Shown: in pieces, positions 17,056 through 26,082 of the stretch
Position numbering within the stretch: the first letter of the stretch is position 1
Layout: the number at the start of each line of letters is the position of its first letter
NCBI GenBank assembly: GCA_050952725.1
Contig: JBMNLN010000001.1
Location: forward strand, 186,001-250,000
Length of the DNA: 64,000 nt
Direction of reading: 5' to 3'
Origin: JAQWCH01 sp050952725
GTDB lineage: Bacteria > Bacillota_I > Bacilli_A > RFN20 > CAG-826
Position numbers and translations under genes: made by a program
The notes under the pieces: generated by a model
The model's input: only the letters and a program-made list of their open reading frames with translations
Told to the model about the DNA's origin: nothing
Database searches by the model: none

Positions 17056-18390
17056 TTATTTTTCTTCGTCAACGGAAGTATCGGCGATTAGGGTGGCTTC
17101 TTCTAACATTTTTTTAGTTAAAACCACACCTTTTTCGGGAAGAGGATGGAAAATAGGTTGACGATAACGATGATAGATATGATTAGCGACAAGGGCTAAA
17201 ATCCCCATCGCGATAAAGATAATACTCCAAACCCAAGACCATTTATTATCCATGCCCATCGTATAACTTGGATCGCGCAAGGGCTCCATAATAAAGCGGG
17301 TTAAGCCATACCAAATCGGATAAGAAGCGGCTTGGTCACCGACAATTGTCCATTTTTTTAGCGCCTGTCCCACTAGATAGCGAATTACCAGGTAGCCCGT
17401 GATATTAGTCAAAGATTCAATTAAAAATAAGGGAACACGGAACTGGCCCCCAATCGTCATCTGCTGGCGAATCGCAATCGATAAGAAGCGCCAATTCTCC
17501 ACATTCGCCACCGCTCCATAGACTTCTTGATTAAAGAAGTTGCCCCAACGCCCGACCGCTTGGGCGATTAAAATCGCCGGGATAATCACATCGGCAGTCC
17601 AGCGATAGTTGAGATACTTTCTCCTTAAGACCACGAAAATCACTCCCGCCAGAGTCCCAAAAATCGCCCCTCCCATAATCGCTAGTCCCCCTTGCCAGAT
17701 TTGGAAGATTTTACTGAAGTTCTGATTAAATCCATCGCGTTCCCAATTGCCGATTACATACCAAATCCGCGCCCCGATAATCCCTGCGGGAAAGGCTACG
17801 TAAAATAAGTTTTCCAGGATTCCGTGACGCCCATAACGTTTAAACATATAGGAATCGCAGAGGAAATAGACAAAAATCGCCCCCGATAAAATCAAAAGAG
17901 CGTAGAAGCGAATTTCAAAAGAGGCGGCAATTTTTATCCCGCTCACCAGCGGATAAGTAATCATCTCAAGATAGGTGAACCCATCGAGCAAAAAGAAAAG
18001 ACTGACCACAGTGAGTAAGCCGCTTCCAACAATAAAACCAAAGAGAGGACGATCTTCCTGTGAGCCATACATCCCTGGTTTCTTATGATGGATGACCGTT
18101 GCGAAAATAAGACTGGCGAACATCGGTAAAAATAAAAGACCGCCACTTAGGGCTAACACTCCTCCAACCGAGCCAATCTTCGCCTTTTTATCGAGCAAAT
18201 GACCTAAAACTATAAGAAATGTGCCGACCCCGCTTATCCCCACCCCAAGAGGTAAAAATAAGGCGGGTTTCTTCTTTAAAGCTCGAAGCGAACCTTCCTC
18301 CTTAATCAGGGGAATTGCTCCATAAATTGCCAGCATGATCATCACCAAGGCGATTATCCCGCCGCTCCATTTTAATAATTGTCCCATCAT
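17056..18390 (-). CDS. lgt: Prolipoprotein diacylglyceryl transferase with N-terminal membrane extension
   Basis: Lgt adds diacylglycerol to the lipobox Cys of prolipoproteins, the first maturation step for OppA, the sugar-binding protein and the M6 proteases in this window. The catalytic region is C-terminal: GRWGNFFNQEVYG is the Lgt signature, with Glu in VPLFLIES and Arg in YGLTRFIMEPLR conserved. At 444 residues it is about 160 longer than usual. The extra N-terminal part holds about four membrane helices and has no obvious counterpart in E. coli Lgt. The position equivalent to E. coli His103 is Met (GGLAIMGGAI; codon 17674-17676). Confidence 0.92.
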   Translation of the reverse strand: MMGQLLKWSGGIIALVMIMLAIYGAIPLIKEEGSLRALKKKPALFLPLGVGISGVGTFLIVLGHLLDKKAKIGSVGGVLALSGGLLFLPMFASLIFATVIHHKKPGMYGSQEDRPLFGFIVGSGLLTVVSLFFLLDGFTYLEMITYPLVSGIKIAASFEIRFYALLILSGAIFVYFLCDSYMFKRYGRHGILENLFYVAFPAGIIGARIWYVIGNWERDGFNQNFSKIFQIWQGGLAIMGGAIFGTLAGVIFVVLRRKYLNYRWTADVIIPAILIAQAVGRWGNFFNQEVYGAVANVENWRFLSIAIRQQMTIGGQFRVPLFLIESLTNITGYLVIRYLVGQALKKWTIVGDQAASYPIWYGLTRFIMEPLRDPSYTMGMDNKWSWVWSIIFIAMGILALVANHIYHRYRQPIFHPLPEKGVVLTKKMLEEATLIADTSVDEEK

Positions 18391-18443
18391 CTCATTTCCT
18401 CATTAACTGCATTAGTTTACCATTTTTAATTATAACCGATAAA

Positions 18444-21305
18444 TCAGTTGCTTTTTTTCATATATTTCTTCGTTTTTTCTAATTCGCCCTTTAAATATTG
18501 ACCCGTATAGGATTTGGGGTTTTGCGCAACTTCTTCAGGAGTGCCCGTTGCCACAACTTCGCCCCCGTGATCACCACCTTCAGGACCAAGGTCAATAATG
18601 TAATCGGCGACTTTAATCACATCGAGGTTATGTTCGATGACGAGCACGCTATCACCGTGACGGACAATCGACTGTAATACATCTAATAACCTAGCGATAT
18701 CATCGGTATGTAACCCTGTTGTCGGTTCATCGAGAATATAAAGAGTTTTGCCCGTCGGCCGTTTTTGTAATTCATTCGCCAGTTTCACCCGTTGGGCTTC
18801 CCCACCTGATAAATTGGTTGCTGGATGTCCTAATTTTAAATAGCCAAGGCCGACATCCACTAAAGTTTTTATTCTTCTTTGAATCTTTGGACGATTCTCA
18901 AAGAAGTGATAGGCTTCTTCGATTCTCATCTCCAAAACATCATAGATGTTCTTTCCCTTATAAGTTACAAATAAGGTTTCCGCATGATATCTTTTTCCGT
19001 TGCAAGCATCGCATTTAACATAGACATCGGGTAAAAAGTTCATCGGAATTCTTTGCACTCCCGCACCTTGACAAACCTCGCATCTTCCCCCGGGGATATT
19101 AAACGAAAAGACACTTTTACTTAATCCGCGCGCTTTGGCTTCAATCGTCGAGGCGAAGAGTTCGCGAATCTCATCAAAGACTTTGGTATAAGTCGCGGGA
19201 TTACTTCTGGGCGTTCTTCCAATTGGGTCTTGGGAGATATTAATCACCTTATCAATATTTTCCAAGCCGGTAATTTTATCATATTGTCCAGTGACAATTT
19301 TTCGATCAAAGAGCTCTTTTTCAATTCCAGGAAATAAAGTCTCATTGATTAACGATGACTTCCCTGAACCAGAAACCCCGGTGATTACCGTTAGGGTTCC
19401 TAAGGGGATTTTGACGGTGATATTTTTTAAATTATTGGTCTTTGCCCCAGTTAAAGTGATATATTTTCCGTTGCCCTTGAGGCGTTTGGGGGGCAGGGGA
19501 ATAAATTTTTCTCCCGCTAAATATTTTCCCGTGAGCGATAGAGGGGCTTGGATTAAATCTGCTACTGTCCCTTGACCAACGACTTCGCCCCCATGAATGC
19601 CAGCTCCTGGACCGATATCGACTAAGTGATCCGCTGAGCGCATCATCTCCTCATCATGTTCAACCACGATAAGAGTATTGCCTAAAGCAACCATTTCTTT
19701 CATCGTCTTAATCAATCGTTGATTATCGCGTTGATGCAGGCCGATACTCGGTTCATCAAGCACATATAAAACCCCACTTAACTTGGAGCCAACTTGGGTA
19801 GCTAGGCGAATTCGTTGGGCTTCCCCACCTGAGAGGGTTGCCGCCATTCTTTCCAAAGTTAAATACCCAAGACCGACATCGTGGAGGAAAGTAAGTCGGT
19901 GGACGATTTCCTGTAACACTAAGCGAGCAATCTCTTTTTGAGTATGGGTTAATTTATCAGGTAATTTCTCAAAGAACTGGAGACTATCATCAACGGATAG
20001 TTGGGTGACTTGATAGATGTTTTTTTCATCGATTAAAACGGCTAATGCTAGGGGATTTAAGCGCGCTCCCTGACAAGTCGTACAGACGCGATCAATATGA
20101 AATTTGCGATAATATTCCCGCATAAAATCAGAAGTGGTTTCGCGATATAAACGTTCGACCTTTTCTTTGATTCCTTCAATATGCCCATGACGGTGATTGA
20201 GGTTGCCACTGGAAGATTTCAAGACATAGACATGATTTTGAGGAGAACCTTCCATAATAATCTTCTTTTGTTCTGCGGTTAACTCTTGAAACGGAACATC
20301 AAGGGGAATCTGATATTGCTCGCAAAGATAGGCGAATTCTTGCCATTCAAGATTTAAGGTTCCGACGATATTTTTGTAATATTCTACCGCCCCTTGAATT
20401 AAAGAAAGTTCAGGATGAGGAACTAATAATGAAGGATCAGCTTCCTGTTTAATCCCCAAGCCATTGCAGTCTTGACAATAGCCTAATGGAGCATTAAAAG
20501 AAAAGAGTCGCGGCTCAAGTTTGGGTACCGAGAAACCGCAATATTTACAAGTATGATGTGAAGAAAACAGTTTTTCTTCCTCATTGAAGATAATCACAAT
20601 ATGGCCATGCCCCCAATCCAAAGCCAGAGTAATCGCATCATAAAGACGCGAACGCACATCTTCTTTTAAAACGATCCGGTCGATGACGATATCCAGGTTA
20701 TGACGGAGATTTTTATCCAGCGCTAAATTGGGATGTTCCGAAAGACGGAGGCGTTCGCCATTGATGCGCAGGCGTTCAAAACCTTGGGAGCGAATTTTAT
20801 CTAAAGTATCTTTATGAGTACCTTTTTCGTTATGGACCACTGGCGCGAGAATTTGGATGCGCGTCCGTTGCGGATAGCCAAGAATTAAATCGGTGAGTTC
20901 GGCCGCGGAAAAGGCGATAATCGGCTCATGATGAGTTGGGCAATAAGGAACGCCGATTCGCGCATATAAAAGACGGTAATAATCATAAATTTCCGTCACT
21001 GTCCCCACCGTGGAACGGGGGTTATTCGAGGTGGTTTTTTGATCGATTGCAATCGCGGGAGACAACCCCTCAATCGAATCGACATCGGGCTTATCGACAC
21101 TGCCTAAAAATTGCCGAGCATATGAGGAAAGGCTTTCGACATAACGACGTTGACCCTCATTATAAATGGTATCAAAGGCCAAAGTTGATTTCCCTGAACC
21201 ACTCACTCCGGTGAAGACCACAAGTTGGTTTTTGGGGATTATTACAGAGAGATTTTTTAGGTTATTATCTCTGGCTCCTTTGATCACAATTTTATCTTTG
21301 CTCAT
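18444..21305 (-). CDS. uvrA: Excinuclease ABC subunit A
   Basis: UvrA is the DNA-damage sensor ATPase of nucleotide excision repair and loads UvrB. It has 953 residues, normal length. Two ABC cassettes are present: the first Walker A is GVSGSGKST (~residue 33), the second GVSGSGKSS (~residue 645). Signatures are LSGGEAQRIRLA and LSGGEAQRVKLA. Zinc pairs appear as CKYCGF...CQDCNGLG and CEVCQGAG...CDACNGKRY. It heads the uvrA-lgt-trxB-rapZ-whiA-xre set. No uvrB is visible in the window. Confidence 0.97.
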   Translation of the reverse strand: MSKDKIVIKGARDNNLKNLSVIIPKNQLVVFTGVSGSGKSTLAFDTIYNEGQRRYVESLSSYARQFLGSVDKPDVDSIEGLSPAIAIDQKTTSNNPRSTVGTVTEIYDYYRLLYARIGVPYCPTHHEPIIAFSAAELTDLILGYPQRTRIQILAPVVHNEKGTHKDTLDKIRSQGFERLRINGERLRLSEHPNLALDKNLRHNLDIVIDRIVLKEDVRSRLYDAITLALDWGHGHIVIIFNEEEKLFSSHHTCKYCGFSVPKLEPRLFSFNAPLGYCQDCNGLGIKQEADPSLLVPHPELSLIQGAVEYYKNIVGTLNLEWQEFAYLCEQYQIPLDVPFQELTAEQKKIIMEGSPQNHVYVLKSSSGNLNHRHGHIEGIKEKVERLYRETTSDFMREYYRKFHIDRVCTTCQGARLNPLALAVLIDEKNIYQVTQLSVDDSLQFFEKLPDKLTHTQKEIARLVLQEIVHRLTFLHDVGLGYLTLERMAATLSGGEAQRIRLATQVGSKLSGVLYVLDEPSIGLHQRDNQRLIKTMKEMVALGNTLIVVEHDEEMMRSADHLVDIGPGAGIHGGEVVGQGTVADLIQAPLSLTGKYLAGEKFIPLPPKRLKGNGKYITLTGAKTNNLKNITVKIPLGTLTVITGVSGSGKSSLINETLFPGIEKELFDRKIVTGQYDKITGLENIDKVINISQDPIGRTPRSNPATYTKVFDEIRELFASTIEAKARGLSKSVFSFNIPGGRCEVCQGAGVQRIPMNFLPDVYVKCDACNGKRYHAETLFVTYKGKNIYDVLEMRIEEAYHFFENRPKIQRRIKTLVDVGLGYLKLGHPATNLSGGEAQRVKLANELQKRPTGKTLYILDEPTTGLHTDDIARLLDVLQSIVRHGDSVLVIEHNLDVIKVADYIIDLGPEGGDHGGEVVATGTPEEVAQNPKSYTGQYLKGELEKTKKYMKKSN

Positions 21306-21327
21306 ATTCCAAACACCTCAGGATAAT

Positions 21328-21370
21328 ATTATATATGATTTCGATATAAGTTACGGGGATTTCGCCCCTG
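21328..21370 (-). promoter_or_regulatory. Probable uvrA promoter and upstream GC hairpin
   Basis: A -10 TATAAT (21328-21333, minus strand) lies about 23 nt before the uvrA start. The -35 is not clear. A GGGG/CCCC repeat with a 6-nt spacer (21355-21368) lies just upstream. I do not see a convincing LexA box. Confidence 0.4.
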
Positions 21371-21426
21371 AAAGTTTTATGGACCATTAAATTTTCCAAG
21401 CGGCTTTTTACTTTTATTCTCATACC

Positions 21427-21454
21427 TTGAAGAAATTCCTCATTTTTGTATAAT
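21427..21454 (+). promoter_or_regulatory. Promoter of tRNA-Pro
   Basis: TTGAAG (21427-21432), a 16-nt spacer and TATAAT (21449-21454) lie 13 nt before the tRNA 5' end. Confidence 0.75.
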
Positions 21455-21467
21455 GATGTGTGCGAGT

Positions 21468-21544
<77 letters not shown>

Positions 21545-21552
21545 TGAAAATT

Positions 21553-21601
21553 AAATCCTTCATCCTTTAACTTTAACCGTTAGAAAATGAAGGATTTTTT
21601 T
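21553..21601 (+). terminator. Terminator of tRNA-Pro
   Basis: The 11-bp stem AAATCCTTCAT/ATGAAGGATTT (21553-21563 and 21587-21597), with a 23-nt loop, runs into a T-tract. Confidence 0.8.
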
Positions 21602-21636
21602 GCTAAATCCCTCTTGTTTTCAGAAAAATAACCTAG

Positions 21637-21672
21637 CAAAAAGCCACTGATTTTTCAGTGGCTCTTTTTTGA
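21637..21672 (-). terminator. Terminator of nifJ
   Basis: The stem AGCCACTGA/TCAGTGGCT (21642-21663), with a short T-rich loop, is followed by T runs on both strands. It serves nifJ on the minus strand and can back up the tRNA terminator on the plus strand. Confidence 0.85.
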
Positions 21673-21685
21673 GTTTACTTTAATC

Positions 21686-24600
21686 CTAGAGGAATTTCTT
21701 AATCCGTTCAAAGCGTTTCTTCGCTTCTTCTTCGGAACGAGTTAAGAGTTCTTCCGCGTGTTTAGGATTAATCTTGGGTAATTGCGAGAACCGCGTTTCT
21801 CCCATGACGAATTCCCGGAATAAGGAGTAGTCGGGTTCTTGGCAATCAATAGTCAATCCCGATTTTCCATCTTTTTCTAAGCGCGGATCATAACGGAAAA
21901 TCGGCCAGTAACCAGAATCGACCGCTTTTTTGGTCACGGTGATGTGGTTGGCCAAACCACCTTTAATCCCGTGTTCCGCACAGGGGGAGTAAGCGATGAT
22001 AAGCGAAGGGCCTTTATAGGCTTCCGCTTCGCGAAGGGCTTGGATGGTTTTGTTAAAATTCGCACCTAGGGCAACTTGGGCGACGTAGACATCGCCATAA
22101 GCCATCGCCATTAAGGCTAGGTTCTTCTTATTGCCCGTCTTACCCGAAGAGGCGAATTTGGCAATCGCTCCAGTTTGGGTGGCTTTCGACATTTGCCCAC
22201 CGGTATTGGAGTAAACTTCAGTATCAAGGACGAGGATATTGACATCGGCCCCACTGGCAAGAACGTGGTCCAAACCACCATAACCGATATCATAAGCCCA
22301 GCCATCGCCACCGACAATCCACACGCTCTTATCGAGGAAATCCTCCTTGTATTCAAGCGCTTTTTTAATCGGCTCGTTTTTGGTTTTTTCTAAGCCGGCG
22401 ATTAATTCGGGGATAATTTTCCGCGCTTGATCGCGGTTTTTAATATTAGCTAAGTATTGTTCGATCACCTCGGCTAACTCTGGTTCAACATCCCCTTTAT
22501 GGGCATTGAGAATTTTGGTGATTTGCTCGAGTTTATGATCGGTCGCCATTCTCATTCCAAAGCCGAATTCGGCGTTATCTTCAAAAAGCGAGTTAGCCCA
22601 AGCAATCCCCTCACCATTTTCATCGGTGACAAATGGAGTTCCCGGTGTCGAGCCACAGTAGATGGAGGAACAACCAGTGGCATTGGCCACTAGCATATCG
22701 CGACCAAATAATTGACTCACTAGGCGGTAGTAAGGTGTTTCACCACAGCCAGCACAGGAACCGCTGACTTCGTGATAAGGTCTTAAAAATCCGACACCTT
22801 TGGCACCGACCAGAGGGAATTTATCTGTCTTATAAGTGACATTATGATAGAGGTAATCTGCGACTTCTTCTAGATGGAACTCTTCTTTAGCGTCGACCAT
22901 CTCTAACGCTTTGTTCCCCGCTTTTCCAGGACAGACAGCGACACAAAGTCCACAGCCGACACAGTTCGCGGGCGAGATTGTTTGCCGGAATTTCAACCCC
23001 TGCATATTTGGCCCCATCGCTGGCAGGACATCGTCTTTACCAGCCGCGGGCATCCCCTGCATCTCTTCTTCATCGATTAAGAAAGGTCGAATCGTCGCAT
23101 GAGGACAGACGAAGGCACATTGATTACATTGGATGCAGTTTTCCTTTTTCCAATGGGGAACCGTGGGGGCAATCTTGCGTTTTTGCGCAAAAGTCACATT
23201 ATTTCTCATCGTCCCATCGAGGAGTTCATCTTCGAGGAAACGGCTGACGGGAATGTCATAACCTTCGAGATTTTCAATCGGAGTGACAAAGGTATCGAAG
23301 TATTCATCCCCCGTGGATGGAACTACGCGTTGAGGATCGAGTTGAGCCCAAGCGGGATCAACTTGAACTTCACGCAGACCTTCTGCCCCTTTATCGATCG
23401 CTTTGTAGTTGAGTTTAACTACTTCTTCACCTTTACGACCATAGGTCTTCTTGGCGAGTTTTTTCATCCAATCAAGCGCCTCTGTATAAGGCATGATATC
23501 TGGATTGAGATAGAAGAATGAAGATTGGAGAATGGTGTTCGTGTGCCGCCCCATACCGATTTCGCGCGCGATTTCATTCGCATCAATCACGAAGAATTTC
23601 GCTTTTTTCTTCGCTAAACCCGCTTTCATCCGATTGGGCATCACCTGCACTAATTCTTCATCGCTCATCGCGGTGTTTAGTAAGAACGTTCCAAAAGGAG
23701 CGAGGTTGCGAATCATATCGTATTTGATTAAATAAGTGTCGAGTGAACAGGAGATAAAGTCGGCTTGTTCAATGTAATAGGTCGAACGAATGGGAGTGGG
23801 ACCAAAGCGGAGGTGCGAACGCGTCGCTCCACCAGCTTTGCGTGAGTCATAGGCAAAATAAGCTTGAGCATATTGCCCTGTCGCATCCCCGATAATCTTA
23901 ATCGAGGACTTATTCGCCCCCACCGTTCCATCACTGCCTAAGCCATAGAATAAACAGGCGCGGTAGTCTTGCTTGAGATGGTATTCTTCATCAATCGGAA
24001 TCGAGAGGTGGGTCACATCATCGATAATGCCCACAGTGAAGGAATGCCAAGGTTTATTATTGAGGAAATCAAAGACACTCTTGATGTGCTTCGGTTGCGT
24101 GTCGCGGCTCGAGAGTCCATAACGGCCTCCCACCACGAGTTCGATTTGACGTTTTTCTTGGGCTAAAGCGGTGACGACATCCACATAAAGAGGTTCACCG
24201 GTGGCCCCGATTTCTTTCGTGCGATCTAAGACCGCGAGTTTTTTCACAGTCTTTGGTAAAACATCAACTAAATGCTTCGCCGAAAAAGGACGATAGAGGT
24301 GAACTTTAACCACCCCGACTTTTGCGCCTTTTTTCACTAAATCATCGACGACTTCGCGCATCGTTTCCGTGACTGAGCCCATCGCGACTAAAACAGCCTC
24401 GGCATCAGGGACCCCATGATAGACAAAGGGGGCGTATTTCCGGCCAGTTAATTGGCTGACTTTGGCAAAGTATTTATCAGCGACTTTAATCACTTCGGCA
24501 TTTTTCTTATTCGCTGCTTCGCGACCTTGGAAGTAGATATCATCATTTTCCGCCCCGCCGCGGGTAACCGCGTGACCATGAGGATTTAATCCTCGCGCCC

Positions 24601-25219
24601 GGAATTCTGCGAGTTTTTTCTCGGGGATTAACTGCTTCCATGCTTCATCATCGATAAATTCGATATTTTGAATTTCGTGACTAGTGCGAAAGCCATCAAA
24701 GAAATGGATCACAGGTAAGGAAGAATCAATCGCCACTAAGTGCGAAAGCGGAGCTAAATCCGCGACTTCTTGCACGGAATGAGAGGCGATCATCGTCGCT
24801 CCAGTTTGGCGAACCGCATAGACATCTTGGTGATCACCAAAAATCGATAAGGCTCGCGTCGCTAGCGAACGCGCGGCGATATGGAGCACCGCCGGTAAAA
24901 ACTCACCGACCCATTTATAGAGGTTGGGGAGCATTAAGAGTAGCCCTTGTGAAGCCGTATAAGTCACAGCGAGAGAACCAGCTTGTAAAGCCCCATGAAC
25001 CGCTCCTGCGGCCCCGGCTTCCGATTGGAGTTCCACGACTTTAACCGGACTACCAAAATAGTTTAATTTGCCTTGAGAAGCATAAACGTCGACATTTTCC
25101 GCCATCGGGGATGAGGGAGTAATCGGATATATTGCGGCGATTTCCGAGAAATTATAACTAGCTAAAGCGGCCGCAGTATTGCCATCGACTGAGAGAAAGT
25201 GTTTTTTGACTGCACTCAT
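21686..25219 (-). CDS. nifJ: Pyruvate:ferredoxin (flavodoxin) oxidoreductase
   Basis: This enzyme converts pyruvate and CoA to acetyl-CoA and CO2 with reduction of ferredoxin or flavodoxin. It is the key anaerobic step after glycolysis. It is a single 1177-residue polypeptide with all fused domains. The N-terminal domain is at residues ~1-260 and the CoA/transketolase-like domains follow. Two 4Fe-4S clusters are in CIQCNQCAFVCPHA and CVGCGLCVAVCPG (~690-770). The TPP domain has SCAGCGETPYYR, ATGCSSIYCGSTPGTPF and GGDGWAYDIGYGGLDHV. It is monocistronic, with a terminator and a TATAAT box. It marks the organism as anaerobic or microaerophilic. Confidence 0.97.
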   Translation of the reverse strand: MSAVKKHFLSVDGNTAAALASYNFSEIAAIYPITPSSPMAENVDVYASQGKLNYFGSPVKVVELQSEAGAAGAVHGALQAGSLAVTYTASQGLLLMLPNLYKWVGEFLPAVLHIAARSLATRALSIFGDHQDVYAVRQTGATMIASHSVQEVADLAPLSHLVAIDSSLPVIHFFDGFRTSHEIQNIEFIDDEAWKQLIPEKKLAEFRARGLNPHGHAVTRGGAENDDIYFQGREAANKKNAEVIKVADKYFAKVSQLTGRKYAPFVYHGVPDAEAVLVAMGSVTETMREVVDDLVKKGAKVGVVKVHLYRPFSAKHLVDVLPKTVKKLAVLDRTKEIGATGEPLYVDVVTALAQEKRQIELVVGGRYGLSSRDTQPKHIKSVFDFLNNKPWHSFTVGIIDDVTHLSIPIDEEYHLKQDYRACLFYGLGSDGTVGANKSSIKIIGDATGQYAQAYFAYDSRKAGGATRSHLRFGPTPIRSTYYIEQADFISCSLDTYLIKYDMIRNLAPFGTFLLNTAMSDEELVQVMPNRMKAGLAKKKAKFFVIDANEIAREIGMGRHTNTILQSSFFYLNPDIMPYTEALDWMKKLAKKTYGRKGEEVVKLNYKAIDKGAEGLREVQVDPAWAQLDPQRVVPSTGDEYFDTFVTPIENLEGYDIPVSRFLEDELLDGTMRNNVTFAQKRKIAPTVPHWKKENCIQCNQCAFVCPHATIRPFLIDEEEMQGMPAAGKDDVLPAMGPNMQGLKFRQTISPANCVGCGLCVAVCPGKAGNKALEMVDAKEEFHLEEVADYLYHNVTYKTDKFPLVGAKGVGFLRPYHEVSGSCAGCGETPYYRLVSQLFGRDMLVANATGCSSIYCGSTPGTPFVTDENGEGIAWANSLFEDNAEFGFGMRMATDHKLEQITKILNAHKGDVEPELAEVIEQYLANIKNRDQARKIIPELIAGLEKTKNEPIKKALEYKEDFLDKSVWIVGGDGWAYDIGYGGLDHVLASGADVNILVLDTEVYSNTGGQMSKATQTGAIAKFASSGKTGNKKNLALMAMAYGDVYVAQVALGANFNKTIQALREAEAYKGPSLIIAYSPCAEHGIKGGLANHITVTKKAVDSGYWPIFRYDPRLEKDGKSGLTIDCQEPDYSLFREFVMGETRFSQLPKINPKHAEELLTRSEEEAKKRFERIKKFL

Positions 25220-25252
25220 TTAATTATCCTCCATGTAACATTTCCGTTTCAT

Positions 25253-25258
25253 ATTATA
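25253..25258 (-). promoter_or_regulatory. -10 element upstream of nifJ
   Basis: TATAAT lies about 35 nt upstream of the nifJ start on the minus strand. I cannot identify a good -35, so an activator may be needed or the true promoter may lie further up. Confidence 0.4.
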
Positions 25259-25307
25259 CATGAAAGTATCGATAAATTATAGGTTAAAACGCCTTATTTC
25301 GCAGTTC

Positions 25308-25334
25308 GAAAAAGAAAAAGCGCCTCTAGGCGCT
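25308..25334 (-). terminator. Terminator after the Rex-like gene
   Basis: The stem AGCGCC-TCTA-GGCGCT (25319-25334) is followed on the minus strand by a T-rich tract. It lies 36 nt past the stop of the 25370-25789 gene and upstream of nifJ. Confidence 0.8.
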
Positions 25335-25369
25335 CTTCTTGAACAGAGGTCAGCAAAAAGAAGACGAGA

Positions 25370-25789
25370 TTATCCTTGTTTTCGTCTTTTTTGCTCGTCG
25401 TTAATCAAGCGTTTTAAAAGTCGGAGATCGTGATCGCTTAATTCAACATTTTGATCGATTAAACCCGAACCCCCAATCGTCATCTTTTTAAAGACGAAAT
25501 CCCCGATTGATTGATAGGCGCCGATTTCGCTTTTTTTCACGCGCGGAGGATGCTTCTTCTTGTTTTTCTCCGCGAGTTTTTCAATATAGGCTTCCAACTC
25601 GGAAATTAAAGGTAAAAGATTATATTGATCATCGAGATTGATTATCGGATCAAAGAGCGATAAATCCGCAGCGATAATCTCTGGATAAACTCCGATTTCT
25701 CGCGCCAGAGTGTCACGCGTCGCGTATTTGCCTTTAACATTCTTCAGGGCCCGTAAATACTTTCGGGCTGTAGTGATATTCATACTCAT
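25370..25789 (-). CDS. Small protein with Rex-like N-terminal winged-helix domain
   Basis: This 139-residue protein opens with a segment that resembles the DNA-binding N-terminus of the redox repressor Rex. It reads TTARKYLRALKNVKGKY, then a second helix TRDTLAREIGVYPEII and a DLSLFDPI end, like Rex's R-x-D-L/F-S-Y-F-G. The Rossmann NADH domain of Rex is missing. The rest is a charged helix (~60-85) and a C-terminal LSDHDLRLLKRLINDEQKRR helix. ATG 25789 is preferred because GAGG lies 8 nt before it; ATG 25795 is only 2 nt from that site. It is next upstream of nifJ. The Rex relation is my pattern reading and not certain. Confidence 0.55.
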   Translation of the reverse strand: MSMNITTARKYLRALKNVKGKYATRDTLAREIGVYPEIIAADLSLFDPIINLDDQYNLLPLISELEAYIEKLAEKNKKKHPPRVKKSEIGAYQSIGDFVFKKMTIGGSGLIDQNVELSDHDLRLLKRLINDEQKRRKQG

Positions 25790-25851
25790 AAACATTTCCT
25801 CTTTTTAATTATAGCAAAATAAAATTAAAAAGTTTTTTGTCCCTGAAAAAA

Positions 25852-25878
25852 GAAAAAAGGTTGGTCGCTTACCAACCT
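25852..25878 (-). terminator. Terminator of tRNA-Lys
   Basis: The 8-bp stem AGGTTGGT/ACCAACCT (25858-25878), with a 5-nt loop, is followed on the minus strand by TTTTT. Confidence 0.85.
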
Positions 25879-25892
25879 ATTTTTTTCTGAAG

Positions 25893-25968
<76 letters not shown>

Positions 25969-26023
25969 TCGACGCCTTGTTATTTTATATTATTAGGCTA
26001 GTGATGGCAAGAAAAAAACCAAA

Positions 26024-26058
26024 AAGAAAAGGCGATCAACCTCGATGGTCAATCGCCT
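26024..26058 (-). terminator. Terminator of the carbohydrate ABC operon
   Basis: The stem AGGCGAT/ATCGCCT (26030-26036 with 26052-26058), plus inner TGACC/GGTTG pairing, is followed by TTTTCTTTTT on the minus strand. It lies 25 nt past the last gene of the operon. Confidence 0.8.
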
Positions 26059-26082
26059 GATTTTCTTGCTAAGTAAAACGGA

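Noticed and set aside
17022..17072. Longer start for trxB
   Set aside because: It would overlap lgt and run through the GGGAGG ribosome site that serves ATG 17021.
23099..23521. 140-residue plus-strand reading frame antisense to nifJ
   Set aside because: It is a shadow of conserved nifJ codons, with no ribosome site or recognisable domain. The same applies to plus-strand frames at 27686-28180 and 54801-55202.
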